Source: Poa pratensis
Lineage: Eukaryota > Streptophyta > Magnoliopsida > Poales > Poaceae
Length of the DNA stretch: 64,000 bases
Direction: 5' to 3'
NCBI GenBank assembly: GCA_947311845.1
Contig: CAMZMU010000060.1
Location: forward strand, 2,749,983 to 2,813,982
Positions 21,701 through 30,682 of the stretch are shown here, piece after piece. Every line of letters starts with the position of its first letter. The first letter of the stretch is position 1. The notes beneath the pieces were generated by a model. That model saw only the letters and a program-made list of their open reading frames with translations, searched no databases and was not told the DNA's origin. The translations under genes were made by a program, and so were the position numbers.

Positions 21701-22376
21701 CAATTATACTTTGGGAGTTGCGAGGTCATCAAGCTGCAAGAAACTGGGAAAACCCGCCCAGCACTTACACTGAAGTGCTGGGCCATTTGTCCACAATGCC
21801 TGGCTGGATTCACCTGCTGAAGAAATCTGCATGCAGGGCCGGGGCCATGCGCAGCCTAGCTTTGGCTAAAGCTTACTATCCCCAACTTGACCCGGCTCCT
21901 CTGGCATCGGGTTTTCCTGAGTACAATGCAGATGGCACTCCTTTTGACAGGAAGACCTACAGCCGGGTTATGAAGCAGACCCGGTTCGTGGCTACCCAAA
22001 TTGCCAACAATCTGAAGCTTAACACCATCCAGTATGGCTACAACGAGGCGAATAAAGAAATTGTGGACGACGAGCCTCAACGCATCGACCTGCTACAGAG
22101 CTACAAGGAATCTGTTGCTGGTGATAAAACTGCTCCAAGTACTTCGCTGCGCCAAGCTCCTCAACTCCCACTGTGCCACCTCCAGCGCGTGCACCAGTGG
22201 AAGATGAAGATGAACACTACTTCCAGTCCCTTCAACTTGTCACCTGGCGCACTGATGGAGCCCCCAAGACCCGGGAAGCAGAAGCAGAGACGGCCAAGGA
22301 TGACTCGGCAAGCGCCAAAGATGGCACCCCAGCTACAACTCCTTCCACTAACCCGGCTCCAGAAGCCGGCTCTTAA
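18729..22376 (+). pseudogene. Opposite-strand multi-exon gene of element B (putative gypsy-type transposon domain)
   Basis: The likely start is MTKEKIKSGG at 18729. The first exon carries the plant-specific domain listed as putative gypsy type transposon (PF04195): FVNRGELPAQNEIQW, FRPPGSLFFRRVLKYYG, PNSILNIATF, then CEDYLQIAPSLELF. It ends at 19697 (ACG|GTAAAA). Exon 2 is 19779-20056, very acidic, and exon 3 is 20118-20196. Later exons (about 20438-20903, 21268-21542, 21634-22376) are Pro/Ser-rich, then a Glu/Gln/Lys coiled coil, then a globular C-terminus ending EAGS. Introns begin GT and end AG. Frameshifts near 19108 (one T short in a T-run) and 19395 break the frame. The function of such genes is unknown. 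Being antisense to the element genome, it needs its own promoter upstream of 18729. Confidence 0.72.
20958..21210. repeat. Tandem repeats with TAGCCCCCAAG core
   Basis: Four copies of a roughly 77-bp unit start at 20958, 21042, 21119 and 21196, inside an intron of the opposite-strand gene. Each opens TAGCCCCCAAG and the middle ones continue with CCGGGTTAGC. The core, read on the element strand, resembles the element's own polypurine tract. Confidence 0.65.
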
Positions 22377-23257
22377 CTTATGCAGATGCTGTGTCTCTGC
22401 TAGAAAACTTATATCATTGGCCCTTGGGCACTTATTGTAATAACTTAGCTATTCTGATACCATGCCTGTGATGTGTGCTTTTGCACTTGTTTTAAACTTT
22501 GGTGAAACTATGTGGAATCACATGACATGAAATATCCAATTGCTTATCTTCTGTGGTTTTGATGACCCTTTTGGTTTCTTTAACTGTGAGCCGGCTTTCG
22601 CATGGATATCCTGGCGCAACTTCTCTGAGAAAAACAGGGTCAAACCAAGTCCCAATGGGCTTCATGGTTGATTGAGTTTCCAGGTGTGCAATCAGGCCAT
22701 ATAAGTGCGAGTCACATCAGCTACACAGCAAGATAACCAAGAATACTAGTGGCATAAAAGCCGGGTCTTGGGATTGCAGCTACAGACTTTTTGCAGTAAG
22801 AGCCCCCAAGACCTGGATCAATGTTTATAAAGTAAAGGGCTTATGCCTCAGTACCCCATTGATCCAAAATACTGGTGGGACGCACTCTCTGGGCATCCTC
22901 AAAAATAAAAAACTTAAACAACTGCAACCAAAACTGAAACCCGGGGATACTTATGAGCCGGGTCCTGGGGAAATAACTTTAGCTATCTCAATGACAAGCC
23001 CCCAGGACCAAGCTTGACCCAGAACTGCCACAATACATATAGAACAAAGAAAAATAACCGGCTTATAAAACTGAAACATAACTGAGACAAGACAAATTTC
23101 TGTTTCAACCTTCACTTTATTGATAGAAAAGGTTAGGTCAGCAAGCCGCCTCATTAAAAACCTTCCAGTCCCCTTAGGTACCCTGGTAAGGAAAAGAGCG
23201 CGTCTGAAACCTGCTGCCTGTTACATCGTGTGTTACATCTGATACATCTTTTTCATG
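22377..23257. other. Element B spacer between the opposite-strand gene and integrase
   Basis: Non-coding. It includes two more AGCCCCCA phrases (22801, 22997). It would hold the 3' ends of both transcription units. Confidence 0.5.
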
Positions 23258-24391
23258 CTAAGTATAATATGGGCGCAGCTGCGCAATGTTCCACGGCCTC
23301 TCACGCTCTTCCATAGAAAAGGTAGAGTGTGTTGAGTCATTGACTGTCTCTGATTTCTCTCTAGCGTCCACCAAATAGTATGAACCATTGTTCAATTTCT
23401 TGCTTATGATGAAGGGCCCTTCCCAAGGAGGAGATAACTTGTGCATCCCTTCCTTGGACTGCACCCATCGCAACACTAGATCACCTTCCTGGAAGGTGCG
23501 AGTTTTAACCCGGCGGCTGTGATACCGCCTCAAATCTTGCTGATAAATTGCTGATCTTTCCAATGCTTGCTCTCTATTCTCCTCCAGCAGGTCAACAGAA
23601 TCCTGCCGGGTCTTCTCATTTTCTGTCTCCACGTAAGCCGCCACGCGAGGCGAGTCATGAATAATATCACTTGGCAAAACTGCCTCTGCCCCATACACCA
23701 TGAAGAAAGGGGTCATCTTTGTGGATCTGTTTGGTGTTGTATTGATTCCCCAAACAACTGATGGCAATTCCTCCACCCACGCTCCGGCGGCTCTGAGACA
23801 CGGGACCCGGAGACGTGGTTTCAATCCTCTGAGTAACTCCTGGTTAGCTCGTTCAACTTGCCCATTGGCCTGAGGATGAGCCACAGAAGCAACATCCAAA
23901 CGTATACCATTGTTTCCACAAAACTTTGCCATCTCTCCCAAGGACATATTAGTACCATTGTCTGTGATAATACTATGGGGATACCCAAACCTGTGTATGA
24001 TCTGCTTCAGAAACTTCACTGCTGTTGCCGCCTCACAATTTGTAACAGGCATGACCTCAACCCACTTGGTAAACTTGTCAATGGCAACGAGGAGGTGGGT
24101 TTTCTTACAAGGAGACATGCTGAAAGGACCCACCATATCAAGCCCCCAAACTGCAAAGGGCCAAGTCAAAGGTATTGTTCTCAACTCCTGAGCCGGCACA
24201 TGAATCTGTCTTGCATACCTTTGACATCCATCACATCTATTCACCAAGCGCTCTGCATCTGCCTGGGCTGTGAGCCAAAAGAAACCGTGCCTGAAAGCTT
24301 TTGCAACCAAGGACCTAGTTGAAGCATGATGACCACAATCTCCCTCGTGAATTTCCTTCAAATTTGCCGGCCCTCCTTTCCAGACACACAT
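23258..24391 (-). CDS. Element B integrase
   Basis: Integrase joins element DNA to the genome. The zinc-binding segment HEGDCGHHASTRSLV...CDGCQRYAR is intact. The three catalytic acids are visible in LDMVGPF, ITDNGTNM and NGQVERANQE. The C-terminal part has FQEGDLVLRWV and WEGPFIISKKL and ends NIAQLRPYYT. No chromodomain is present, as expected for Tat elements. The frame is open throughout; only its join to RNase H (about 24365-24375) is shifted by one base. Confidence 0.9.
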   Translation of the reverse strand: MCVWKGGPANLKEIHEGDCGHHASTRSLVAKAFRHGFFWLTAQADAERLVNRCDGCQRYARQIHVPAQELRTIPLTWPFAVWGLDMVGPFSMSPCKKTHLLVAIDKFTKWVEVMPVTNCEAATAVKFLKQIIHRFGYPHSIITDNGTNMSLGEMAKFCGNNGIRLDVASVAHPQANGQVERANQELLRGLKPRLRVPCLRAAGAWVEELPSVVWGINTTPNRSTKMTPFFMVYGAEAVLPSDIIHDSPRVAAYVETENEKTRQDSVDLLEENREQALERSAIYQQDLRRYHSRRVKTRTFQEGDLVLRWVQSKEGMHKLSPPWEGPFIISKKLNNGSYYLVDAREKSETVNDSTHSTFSMEERERPWNIAQLRPYYT

Positions 24392-25500
24392 CTCTGATAT
24401 ACCCCTGAAACACTTCTCTTATATAACTCACCATCTATGACCACATAGGCCTTGCACCGGCGCACGATCTGCCGGGCTATGACTTCCTGCTGGGGCAACT
24501 CCCCTCTCAAAAGATATGCAAGATACGGTTCTGTCCACTCTGGAATTTCCCGGGTTACAGCCACCAGCTGCGAATCCGGGTCTACCAACTCTTCCTCATC
24601 CTGGGACTTGACTGATGGAGCCCATAGCTCGTCCAAGAAAACGTTAGGTGGAACCGGCTCTCTGCGTGAGCCGAGTCTTGACAAAGCATCTGCAGCATCG
24701 TTTTTCCTGCGGTCAATGTGATCCACCTGATAGCCTGAGAAGAACCCAGCTACTCTATCCACCTCTCGCCTGTAAGCCGCCATAGTTGCATCTTTTCTGT
24801 CCCAAGTTCCTGAAACTTGCTGCGCCACAAGATCTGAATCCCCATAGCACTTAATACGCTTGATGTTCATCTCCTTTGCCATACGCAAACCATGTAACAA
24901 GGCCTCATACTCTGCCACATTATTGGTACAATCAAAGTGAATTTGCAAAACATAACTCAACTTGTCACCTTTGGGAGAAGTTAACACCACTCCAGCTCCT
25001 GAACCTTGCTCTTGTTTAGACCCGTCAAAATGCATAACCCAAGATTTGAGACTCGGGGTGAGAGGTGGTGCATTCAACTGTGTCCAATCATTAAGAAAAT
25101 CTGCCAACGCCTGAGACTTGATAGCTGTGCGAGGCACATAATCAATGTGATAATCCCCCATTTCAATTGCCCACTTGGCAATTCTTCCTGTAGCTTCGGA
25201 GTTTCTGATGATATCTGCTAAGGGAATAGAACTGACCACCGTAATTGGATGCTCCTGAAAATACGGCTTCAACTTTCTACTAGCCATGAAAACACCAAAC
25301 ACTAGCTTCTGCCAATGTGGGTATCTCTGCTTTGCTTCTGATAGGACCTCGCTGACATAATAGACCGGCCTTTGTACCGGGTTCTCTTTTCCTTCCTCTT
25401 TTCGCTCAACCACCACCACGGCACTCACAGCTTGAGGCCCGGCTGCAACATACAAAAGCATGGGTTCCTTGGGACCCGGCGCCGCTAAAACTGGCGCTTT
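24370..25500 (-). CDS. Element B RNase H region
   Basis: The first part completes the reverse transcriptase connection: VQRPVYYVSEVLSEAKQRYP and EHPITVVSSIPLADI. The RNase H itself starts FDGSKQEQGSGAGVVLTS and continues NNVAEYEALLHGL, YGDSDLVAQQVSG and NDAADALSRLG, so the acidic catalytic residues are present. It is offset by one base from the reverse transcriptase frame at about 25490, where an A-run seems one short. Confidence 0.9.
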
Positions 25501-26474
25501 GACAACTGCTTCTTCAAGGCCTCAAAGGCCTCATCTGCCTCTTGATTCCACACAAAGTTATCTGTCTTCTTCAACAGCTTATACAACGGAATAGCTTTTT
25601 CTCCAAGCCGGGAAATAAACCGGCTCAACGCAGCCACACAGCCTGTCAGCTTCTGAACATCAGCCAACTCCTCTGGCCTTTTCAAACTCTGGATTGCACG
25701 AATTTTTTCCGGGTTTGCCTCAATTCCACGCTCTGACACAATGAAACCAAGTAACTTGCCCGCTGGAACCCCAAACACACACTTCGTAGGATTAAGCTTC
25801 ATCTTGTACTCTCTCAGATTCTTGAATGTCTCTGCAAGGTCATTAATAAATGACCCGGCTTTTTCTGACTTGATAACCACATCATCAACATAAGCGTGCA
25901 CATTGCGCCCAATCTGATCATGAAAACAATTCTGGATACACCTCTGATAAGTTGCTCCTGCATTCTTCAACCCAAAAGTCATGGTCTTGTAACAAAAAGC
26001 ACCAAAGGGGGTGATAAACGACGTCTTCTCCCAATCTTCCTTGTTAAGTTTGATCTGATGATAACCTGAATACGCATCCAGAAAACACAAGAGCTCGCTA
26101 CCTGCAACAGCATCCACAATTTGATCAATGCGCGGCAGTGCGAACGGATCCTTGGGACAATGCTTGTTCAAGCTCGTGAAATCAATACACATCCTCCACT
26201 CATTATTCTTTTTCAGAACCAAAACCGGGTTAGCTAACCACTCTGGATGAAACACTTCCATGATAAAGCCGGCCTCCAGAAGCCGGGCTATCTCCTCTCC
26301 AATTGCTTTTCTCCTTTCTGCATTCATTTTTCTCAAACCTTGTTTTACCGGCCTAGCCTTGGGATCAACATGTAAACGGTGCTCAGCGAGTTCAGTTGGA
26401 ATGCCTGGCATGTCACTAGGTGTCCACGCAAAAACATCCCGATTCTCACGGATGAACTCGATGAGCGCGCTTTC
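25485..26474 (-). CDS. Element B reverse transcriptase
   Basis: Conserved blocks: MPGIPTELAEHRL, NPVLVLKKNNEWRMCIDFTS, LPRIDQIVDAVAG, FLDAYSGYHQI, MTFGLKNAGATYQR, the catalytic AYVDDVVIKS, and NPTKCVFGVPAGKLLGF. The YVDD variant of the catalytic box is usual for Tat-lineage enzymes. One TAG (26475-26477) separates it from the protease in the same frame; a Gln codon would fit there. Confidence 0.92.
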   Translation of the reverse strand, partial: ESALIEFIRENRDVFAWTPSDMPGIPTELAEHRLHVDPKARPVKQGLRKMNAERRKAIGEEIARLLEAGFIMEVFHPEWLANPVLVLKKNNEWRMCIDFTSLNKHCPKDPFALPRIDQIVDAVAGSELLCFLDAYSGYHQIKLNKEDWEKTSFITPFGAFCYKTMTFGLKNAGATYQRCIQNCFHDQIGRNVHAYVDDVVIKSEKAGSFINDLAETFKNLREYKMKLNPTKCVFGVPAGKLLGFIVSERGIEANPEKIRAIQSLKRPEELADVQKLTGCVAALSRFISRLGEKAIPLYKLLKKTDNFVWNQEADEAFEALKKQLSKRQF

Positions 26475-28160
26475 CTATTTGTCAGTTAAGTTTGTCCCTA
26501 TGGCGAACTGCTTGGAGGAATCCCCAGGCACAAAATCCACCATCTTTGTGTCCTTTGCTGCTTTAAACTTTGCCCTATCATCTTCTGTCATTGGCTTCTT
26601 GAGCGCCGTGTTATCCTGTGGGTCAACATTTGATCTGTAAGCTTTCAACTCCTCTCTTGCACACGTTTGCTCTGCCAGGGCTGCATCCCCTTCATCACAC
26701 TCTGCTGCTATTTCCCTGTTACCATGAACAGTGATGATCCCATTGGGACCCGGCATTTTCAACTGGAGATACACATAACACGGCCTTGCCATGAACTTGG
26801 CATAAGCCGGCCTTCCCAACAATGCATGATATGGACTTGGAAACTTTACCACCTCAAACGTGAGCCACTCTGATCTGAAGTTATGGATAGACTCGCCAAA
26901 AGCTACCTCCAATGAAATTTTACCCTCTGGTGTGGCTGATTTTCCCGGAACTATACCGTGAAAAATTGTTGACGTTTTCTGCAACTGTGACTCCTTCAGA
27001 CCCATGCGCACAAACGTGTCCCAGTACAAAATATTGATGCTACTGCCACCGTCCATCAAAACCTTTTTCAACTCGAAGCCATGAACTTGAGGAGCAACAA
27101 CTAGCGCAAGCAGGCCCGGGTGCTCCACCACCTCTGGATGATCTGCTCTGCTCCAAGTAATTGCATGCTCTGACCACCTCAAATACCTTGGAATTCCAGC
27201 AGCCACTGTATTAACCGCCCTTTTGACTATCTTTCTCTCTCTTTTTGTTGTGCCACTGGTATAAATGTGATACTGACCAAGTTGCCTTGGCTGCTGTGAA
27301 AATCCTCCTTGGTTACTCGTGTTCTGGTTCTGACCCTGACCCGGGTTTCCAGTGGGTACCGCATTTGCTCCTGTTAGAGGCCCCGCAGCCGGGTTACCAC
27401 CCTGGCCGGGTCCTCCACTTCTGTTTGCTCCCTGCAGAGCTCTCTGCACCTCATTATTTTTCCACCTATTCAAATCCACACACTGTGCCAATGAATGATT
27501 GGATGGTCTGCCCATCTTGCTATGGCGAGGACACGGCATCCTAAAAGCTTCCTCAGTACTCATTGGGCGTGTTCCCTGGTAACTACCTCCACTATTGTGA
27601 TTTCCACTGTTCCCCTGATAACCCCTGTTGTCCTGGTAACCTCTATTTTCCTGATAACCTCTGTTTTCCTGGTAGTTCCCGTCCATCCTTTGCCTCTGAA
27701 ACCCGGTATTGGTGTTTGCTACTAACTCTGAACTTCCATCATTATGACCTCGCTTATGCTGATTCTGATTGTTGTTATTGTTGTTTCCTGAGCCATTATT
27801 GTTCCTTCCACCATTATTTGCCGTGCCTTCCCCTTTCCTCCTCAGGCTCATCCTGAGTTTGTCAGTGGCTGCATGCCTATTGCAAGCATCCATCAACTCT
27901 GCCATGGTGACCGGCTTAACCCGGTGCCCTTCCTTCATGCGACCCAGCTTCTGGACAAGTGGTGCATACTTACAAGTTTTCTCCATTGATGAAATTGCAT
28001 CCTTGGGCTCAATACCAGATGAAGAGTGCAGGATCTCCGTGACCCGGCCCATCCAATGACGTGCTGACTCGCCTTTTTTCTGTATACAACGATCAAGATC
28101 CTCAATGGAAAACAAACGCTTGCACGTACCCTGAAAGTGCTTGGTGAAAACCGCCTTCAA
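26475..28160 (-). CDS. Element B gag C-terminal half and aspartic protease
   Basis: It opens with the second half of the gag domain (AVFTKHFQGTCKRLFSIEDL). An Asn-rich stretch and four copies of YQ(E/D)NRG-type peptide repeats follow (27580-27690). The protease has the active-site phrase VLMDGGSSINILYWD and the later HALLGRPAYAKFM. A canonical zinc knuckle is not seen. The gag domain is split from its N-terminal half by a one-base shift at about 28165. Confidence 0.88.
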   Translation of the reverse strand: MKAVFTKHFQGTCKRLFSIEDLDRCIQKKGESARHWMGRVTEILHSSSGIEPKDAISSMEKTCKYAPLVQKLGRMKEGHRVKPVTMAELMDACNRHAATDKLRMSLRRKGEGTANNGGRNNNGSGNNNNNNQNQHKRGHNDGSSELVANTNTGFQRQRMDGNYQENRGYQENRGYQDNRGYQGNSGNHNSGGSYQGTRPMSTEEAFRMPCPRHSKMGRPSNHSLAQCVDLNRWKNNEVQRALQGANRSGGPGQGGNPAAGPLTGANAVPTGNPGQGQNQNTSNQGGFSQQPRQLGQYHIYTSGTTKRERKIVKRAVNTVAAGIPRYLRWSEHAITWSRADHPEVVEHPGLLALVVAPQVHGFELKKVLMDGGSSINILYWDTFVRMGLKESQLQKTSTIFHGIVPGKSATPEGKISLEVAFGESIHNFRSEWLTFEVVKFPSPYHALLGRPAYAKFMARPCYVYLQLKMPGPNGIITVHGNREIAAECDEGDAALAEQTCAREELKAYRSNVDPQDNTALKKPMTEDDRAKFKAAKDTKMVDFVPGDSSKQFAIGTNLTDK

Positions 28161-30034
28161 CTCATCCCAGAATTAATGGACTTCTCTGGTAGATTTTTAA
28201 ACCACAACTTCGCTGCTCCATCGCTCATCATCAAATACATGTACTTGGCACAAACATTCTCTGTGGCATTGCGTATACACATCGCCATCTCATAACTGCT
28301 CAACCAGCTGGCCGGGTCCATGCTGGGCTCATAATTGGATATCTTGCTTGGCTCCTTGAACTTCTCAGGGAAAGGCTCTGCTCTAATGGAATCTGAAAGA
28401 CATTTTGGCCCGGCTAAACTAGAAGAACTTGCCGAAATATTGATATTACCGGGTGAGCTTGCAGACGCGGCTGGTGCAGGACCCGGTCCTCCTTGTGGTA
28501 CTCCTGCTGCAGGTACTACCGGGTTTGCATTGCCCGCACTTCTCCCCGCGCGTGATCTATTGACTATCTGCTGAGCTATGGAAATTGCTGGGGCGGGTTG
28601 ATGCTGCTGATTGTTTTGATTTTGATTTTGCTGGGGCGGGTTTTGCTGCTGTGCCGCTACAGGCCCGGCCAATGGCGGGTTACCTCCATTGCGACTCTTG
28701 CTACGATACGTTGTGGAATGCAATGCACTTTTCTCCCTTGAATACTGAGTTTGCTGGACAACTGCAGTGCGTAACATGTCAATGGCACGCCGGGCTTCAA
28801 TCTCCGCTGGCGTGTCTCCCAATGGAATACGATCAAGCGCCAAAGTTGCTGCATACACGTTATCCGCCGGATTTGAATAGTGACCCGCCGGCGTGTGAAA
28901 CCTTGGTGTCCTGGGCGGCAGACCCGGATTTCCCCTGGCTACCCCAGCGAGAAGACCCGGCGCCGTTGCCACTGCAACCCCAGCTGCTCCTGTTCCTCTA
29001 TCTGGTTCTACATCTGCCCTTACAACTGGAGCCACCTGGGTGACACCAACTGGATCTTCTGGGGTCCTAAACAGTACTGCTGGGTTTATAACGTTTTCTC
29101 CAGGGGCCAGCCGGCTCTGGTGCCTCCTCCGGTGCGCCCTGGTCATCTCATTGAGACGATTTTCCTCATCCTCTATTTGCCTCTTTCTTGCTTCTATTTC
29201 TTGCCTCTCTGCCTCGGCGTCCCTGCGCATCTGCTCCAACGCTCGGCGTGCTGTATCCAATTCCATTGCTCTAACTGCTGCGTTTTCTGGAGTAACCAAC
29301 CTTGTAAGTGCTGATGGATCTAAGACCAGGCCATTGTTAAACAAGGCCGGGGCAGCTGCTGTGTTACTTCTTTCCTCTCCTTGGGCCCGGTTATGCAGGA
29401 ACCCAAAACTGTTTCTGTATCTTGCCGTACCCTCGCTTTCCTCTGAGACCGAAGCCGGCTCTCCATCAACTCTCTGTTCTGCCAACTCCAGAATTGGGGG
29501 CAGCTGCTGTTGACCCGGGGTAAAGGCCGGTGGAACAACAGCTGATGGTGATGGTTGCATGCTGGACGAAGGCGCGGTGTACACCGCTACCCTACGAACC
29601 GGGCTTGGACTTGACTCTTGTTCCTCATCATCTTCTTCTTCTGCATCATACCCAAACCGGCCTTCAAACAGGGGCAAGATTGATTCCGACCCGGCTTGTT
29701 CCACCGCGTCACCCGGGATTTCTGCCGGGTCATCCAGCCGTTCCTCCAGCGTGTTCAGGACCTCCTCAACTTCAGCTGTGCCAACTGATTCCTCTCCATC
29801 AGATTGAACAATTGTGGCGGCTCCTGACACAGATTCATAATCTCCATCACTAGCAGATCTAGTTGTAATCATGCCCACAAAAACATTAAATTTGCCAATT
29901 GGAATAACATCACCTGATTCAAGTAGATCAGATTCCGGCCCCCAGCCAAAATCATCGACGATGGATTCTCCTTGCTCATTGACTGTGATCTGGCCAAAAA
30001 CAAAGTTTTCGACCCCTCTCCTTGCTTCTCCCAT
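28157..30034 (-). CDS. Element B gag N-terminal half
   Basis: The first ATG after the primer site is at 30034 (MGEARRGVEN); the frame itself stays open upstream into the LTR. The long N-terminus is acidic and then Pro/Gln/Ala-rich, with a charged coiled coil (MRRDAEAERQEIEARKRQIE). The gag domain begins DPASWLSSYEMAM. The frame ends KSINSGMS, one base short of the expected continuation into the next segment. Confidence 0.85.
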   Translation of the reverse strand: MGEARRGVENFVFGQITVNEQGESIVDDFGWGPESDLLESGDVIPIGKFNVFVGMITTRSASDGDYESVSGAATIVQSDGEESVGTAEVEEVLNTLEERLDDPAEIPGDAVEQAGSESILPLFEGRFGYDAEEEDDEEQESSPSPVRRVAVYTAPSSSMQPSPSAVVPPAFTPGQQQLPPILELAEQRVDGEPASVSEESEGTARYRNSFGFLHNRAQGEERSNTAAAPALFNNGLVLDPSALTRLVTPENAAVRAMELDTARRALEQMRRDAEAERQEIEARKRQIEDEENRLNEMTRAHRRRHQSRLAPGENVINPAVLFRTPEDPVGVTQVAPVVRADVEPDRGTGAAGVAVATAPGLLAGVARGNPGLPPRTPRFHTPAGHYSNPADNVYAATLALDRIPLGDTPAEIEARRAIDMLRTAVVQQTQYSREKSALHSTTYRSKSRNGGNPPLAGPVAAQQQNPPQQNQNQNNQQHQPAPAISIAQQIVNRSRAGRSAGNANPVVPAAGVPQGGPGPAPAASASSPGNINISASSSSLAGPKCLSDSIRAEPFPEKFKEPSKISNYEPSMDPASWLSSYEMAMCIRNATENVCAKYMYLMMSDGAAKLWFKNLPEKSINSGMS

Positions 30035-30054
30035 GATGGTGACACCTTTGGCCG

Positions 30055-30075
30055 CGATTCCCACAGACGGCGCCA
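30055..30075 (-). other. Element B primer binding site
   Basis: TGGCGCCGTCTGTGGGAATC on the minus strand, 2 bases from the LTR. This primer site type recurs in grass Tat-lineage elements. I do not assign the tRNA. Confidence 0.75.
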
Positions 30076-30077
30076 AC

Positions 30078-30677
30078 TGTCGTGGGGTAGATAACACGGC
30101 AGATGCTACTTTGGGGTAGCTTGAGTTTTTGGGCAAGGCGACACTGGCGTCTGGGAGATTGTTTAGCATTGCAGGGGACACAGGTTTACCCAGGTTCGGC
30201 CTCTCCATTGGAGATAAAGACCTACTTCCTGCTATCTTATTATTAATCTTGGTCTCGATCTCGATAACCCGGCTACGACAACAGAGCCGGATCTCGATCT
30301 AGGTTACAAAGCTTGTGTGTCTCTCTCGATGGTTCTCTCGCCTAAAGCTTGGGGATTATGAAAGACTTGCTAGCTACTCAGGGGCCGGTTTATATAGATA
30401 CCGGGCCCTCTGACCGCGTACACAATAGAGCCGGGTTCTACCCGAACTCCAAGTCCTATCTAGCTCCTTTATTCTTCGTGCACTCCAAGTCTTGAACCGC
30501 CTCTTGAACCGCCTCTTGTACCTTCCAGAATATCACCTTCCTTAGCCGGGTCACCGCCAAGATGCTGGCCCAGAAGAACAACCCGGCCCAGTTGGTGGTT
30601 AGCTGGCCTCGCCGGGCCTCCTGCCTGGCGGTCATGCTTCCCTCTTCATGGGCCTACCGGTTATTATCCCTCCATCA
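30078..30677 (-). repeat. Element B 5' LTR (right copy)
   Basis: 600 bp, the pair of 17440-18042. Confidence 0.93.
30388..30398 (-). promoter_or_regulatory. TATA box of element B LTR
   Basis: CTATATAAACC on the minus strand inside the 5' LTR, upstream of the gag direction. Confidence 0.5.
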
Positions 30678-30682
30678 ATGTT

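Larger units (their letters stand above)
17440..30677 (-). mobile_element. Element B: Tat-lineage Ty3/gypsy retrotransposon
   Basis: 13.2 kb with perfect target duplications ATGTT (17435-17439 and 30678-30682). LTRs are about 600 bp, with a primer site next to the right LTR and a polypurine tract next to the left one. It reads on the minus strand: gag, protease, reverse transcriptase, RNase H, integrase. Between integrase and the 3' LTR it carries a multi-exon gene on the opposite strand, as known for some Tat-lineage elements such as maize Grande. Excision in silico rejoins element A's coding frame. Confidence 0.93.

Noticed and set aside
30035..30208. Upstream ATG for element B gag inside the LTR
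   Set aside because: It lies upstream of the primer site, and its reading through the LTR is probably fortuitous; the first ATG after the primer site is preferred.
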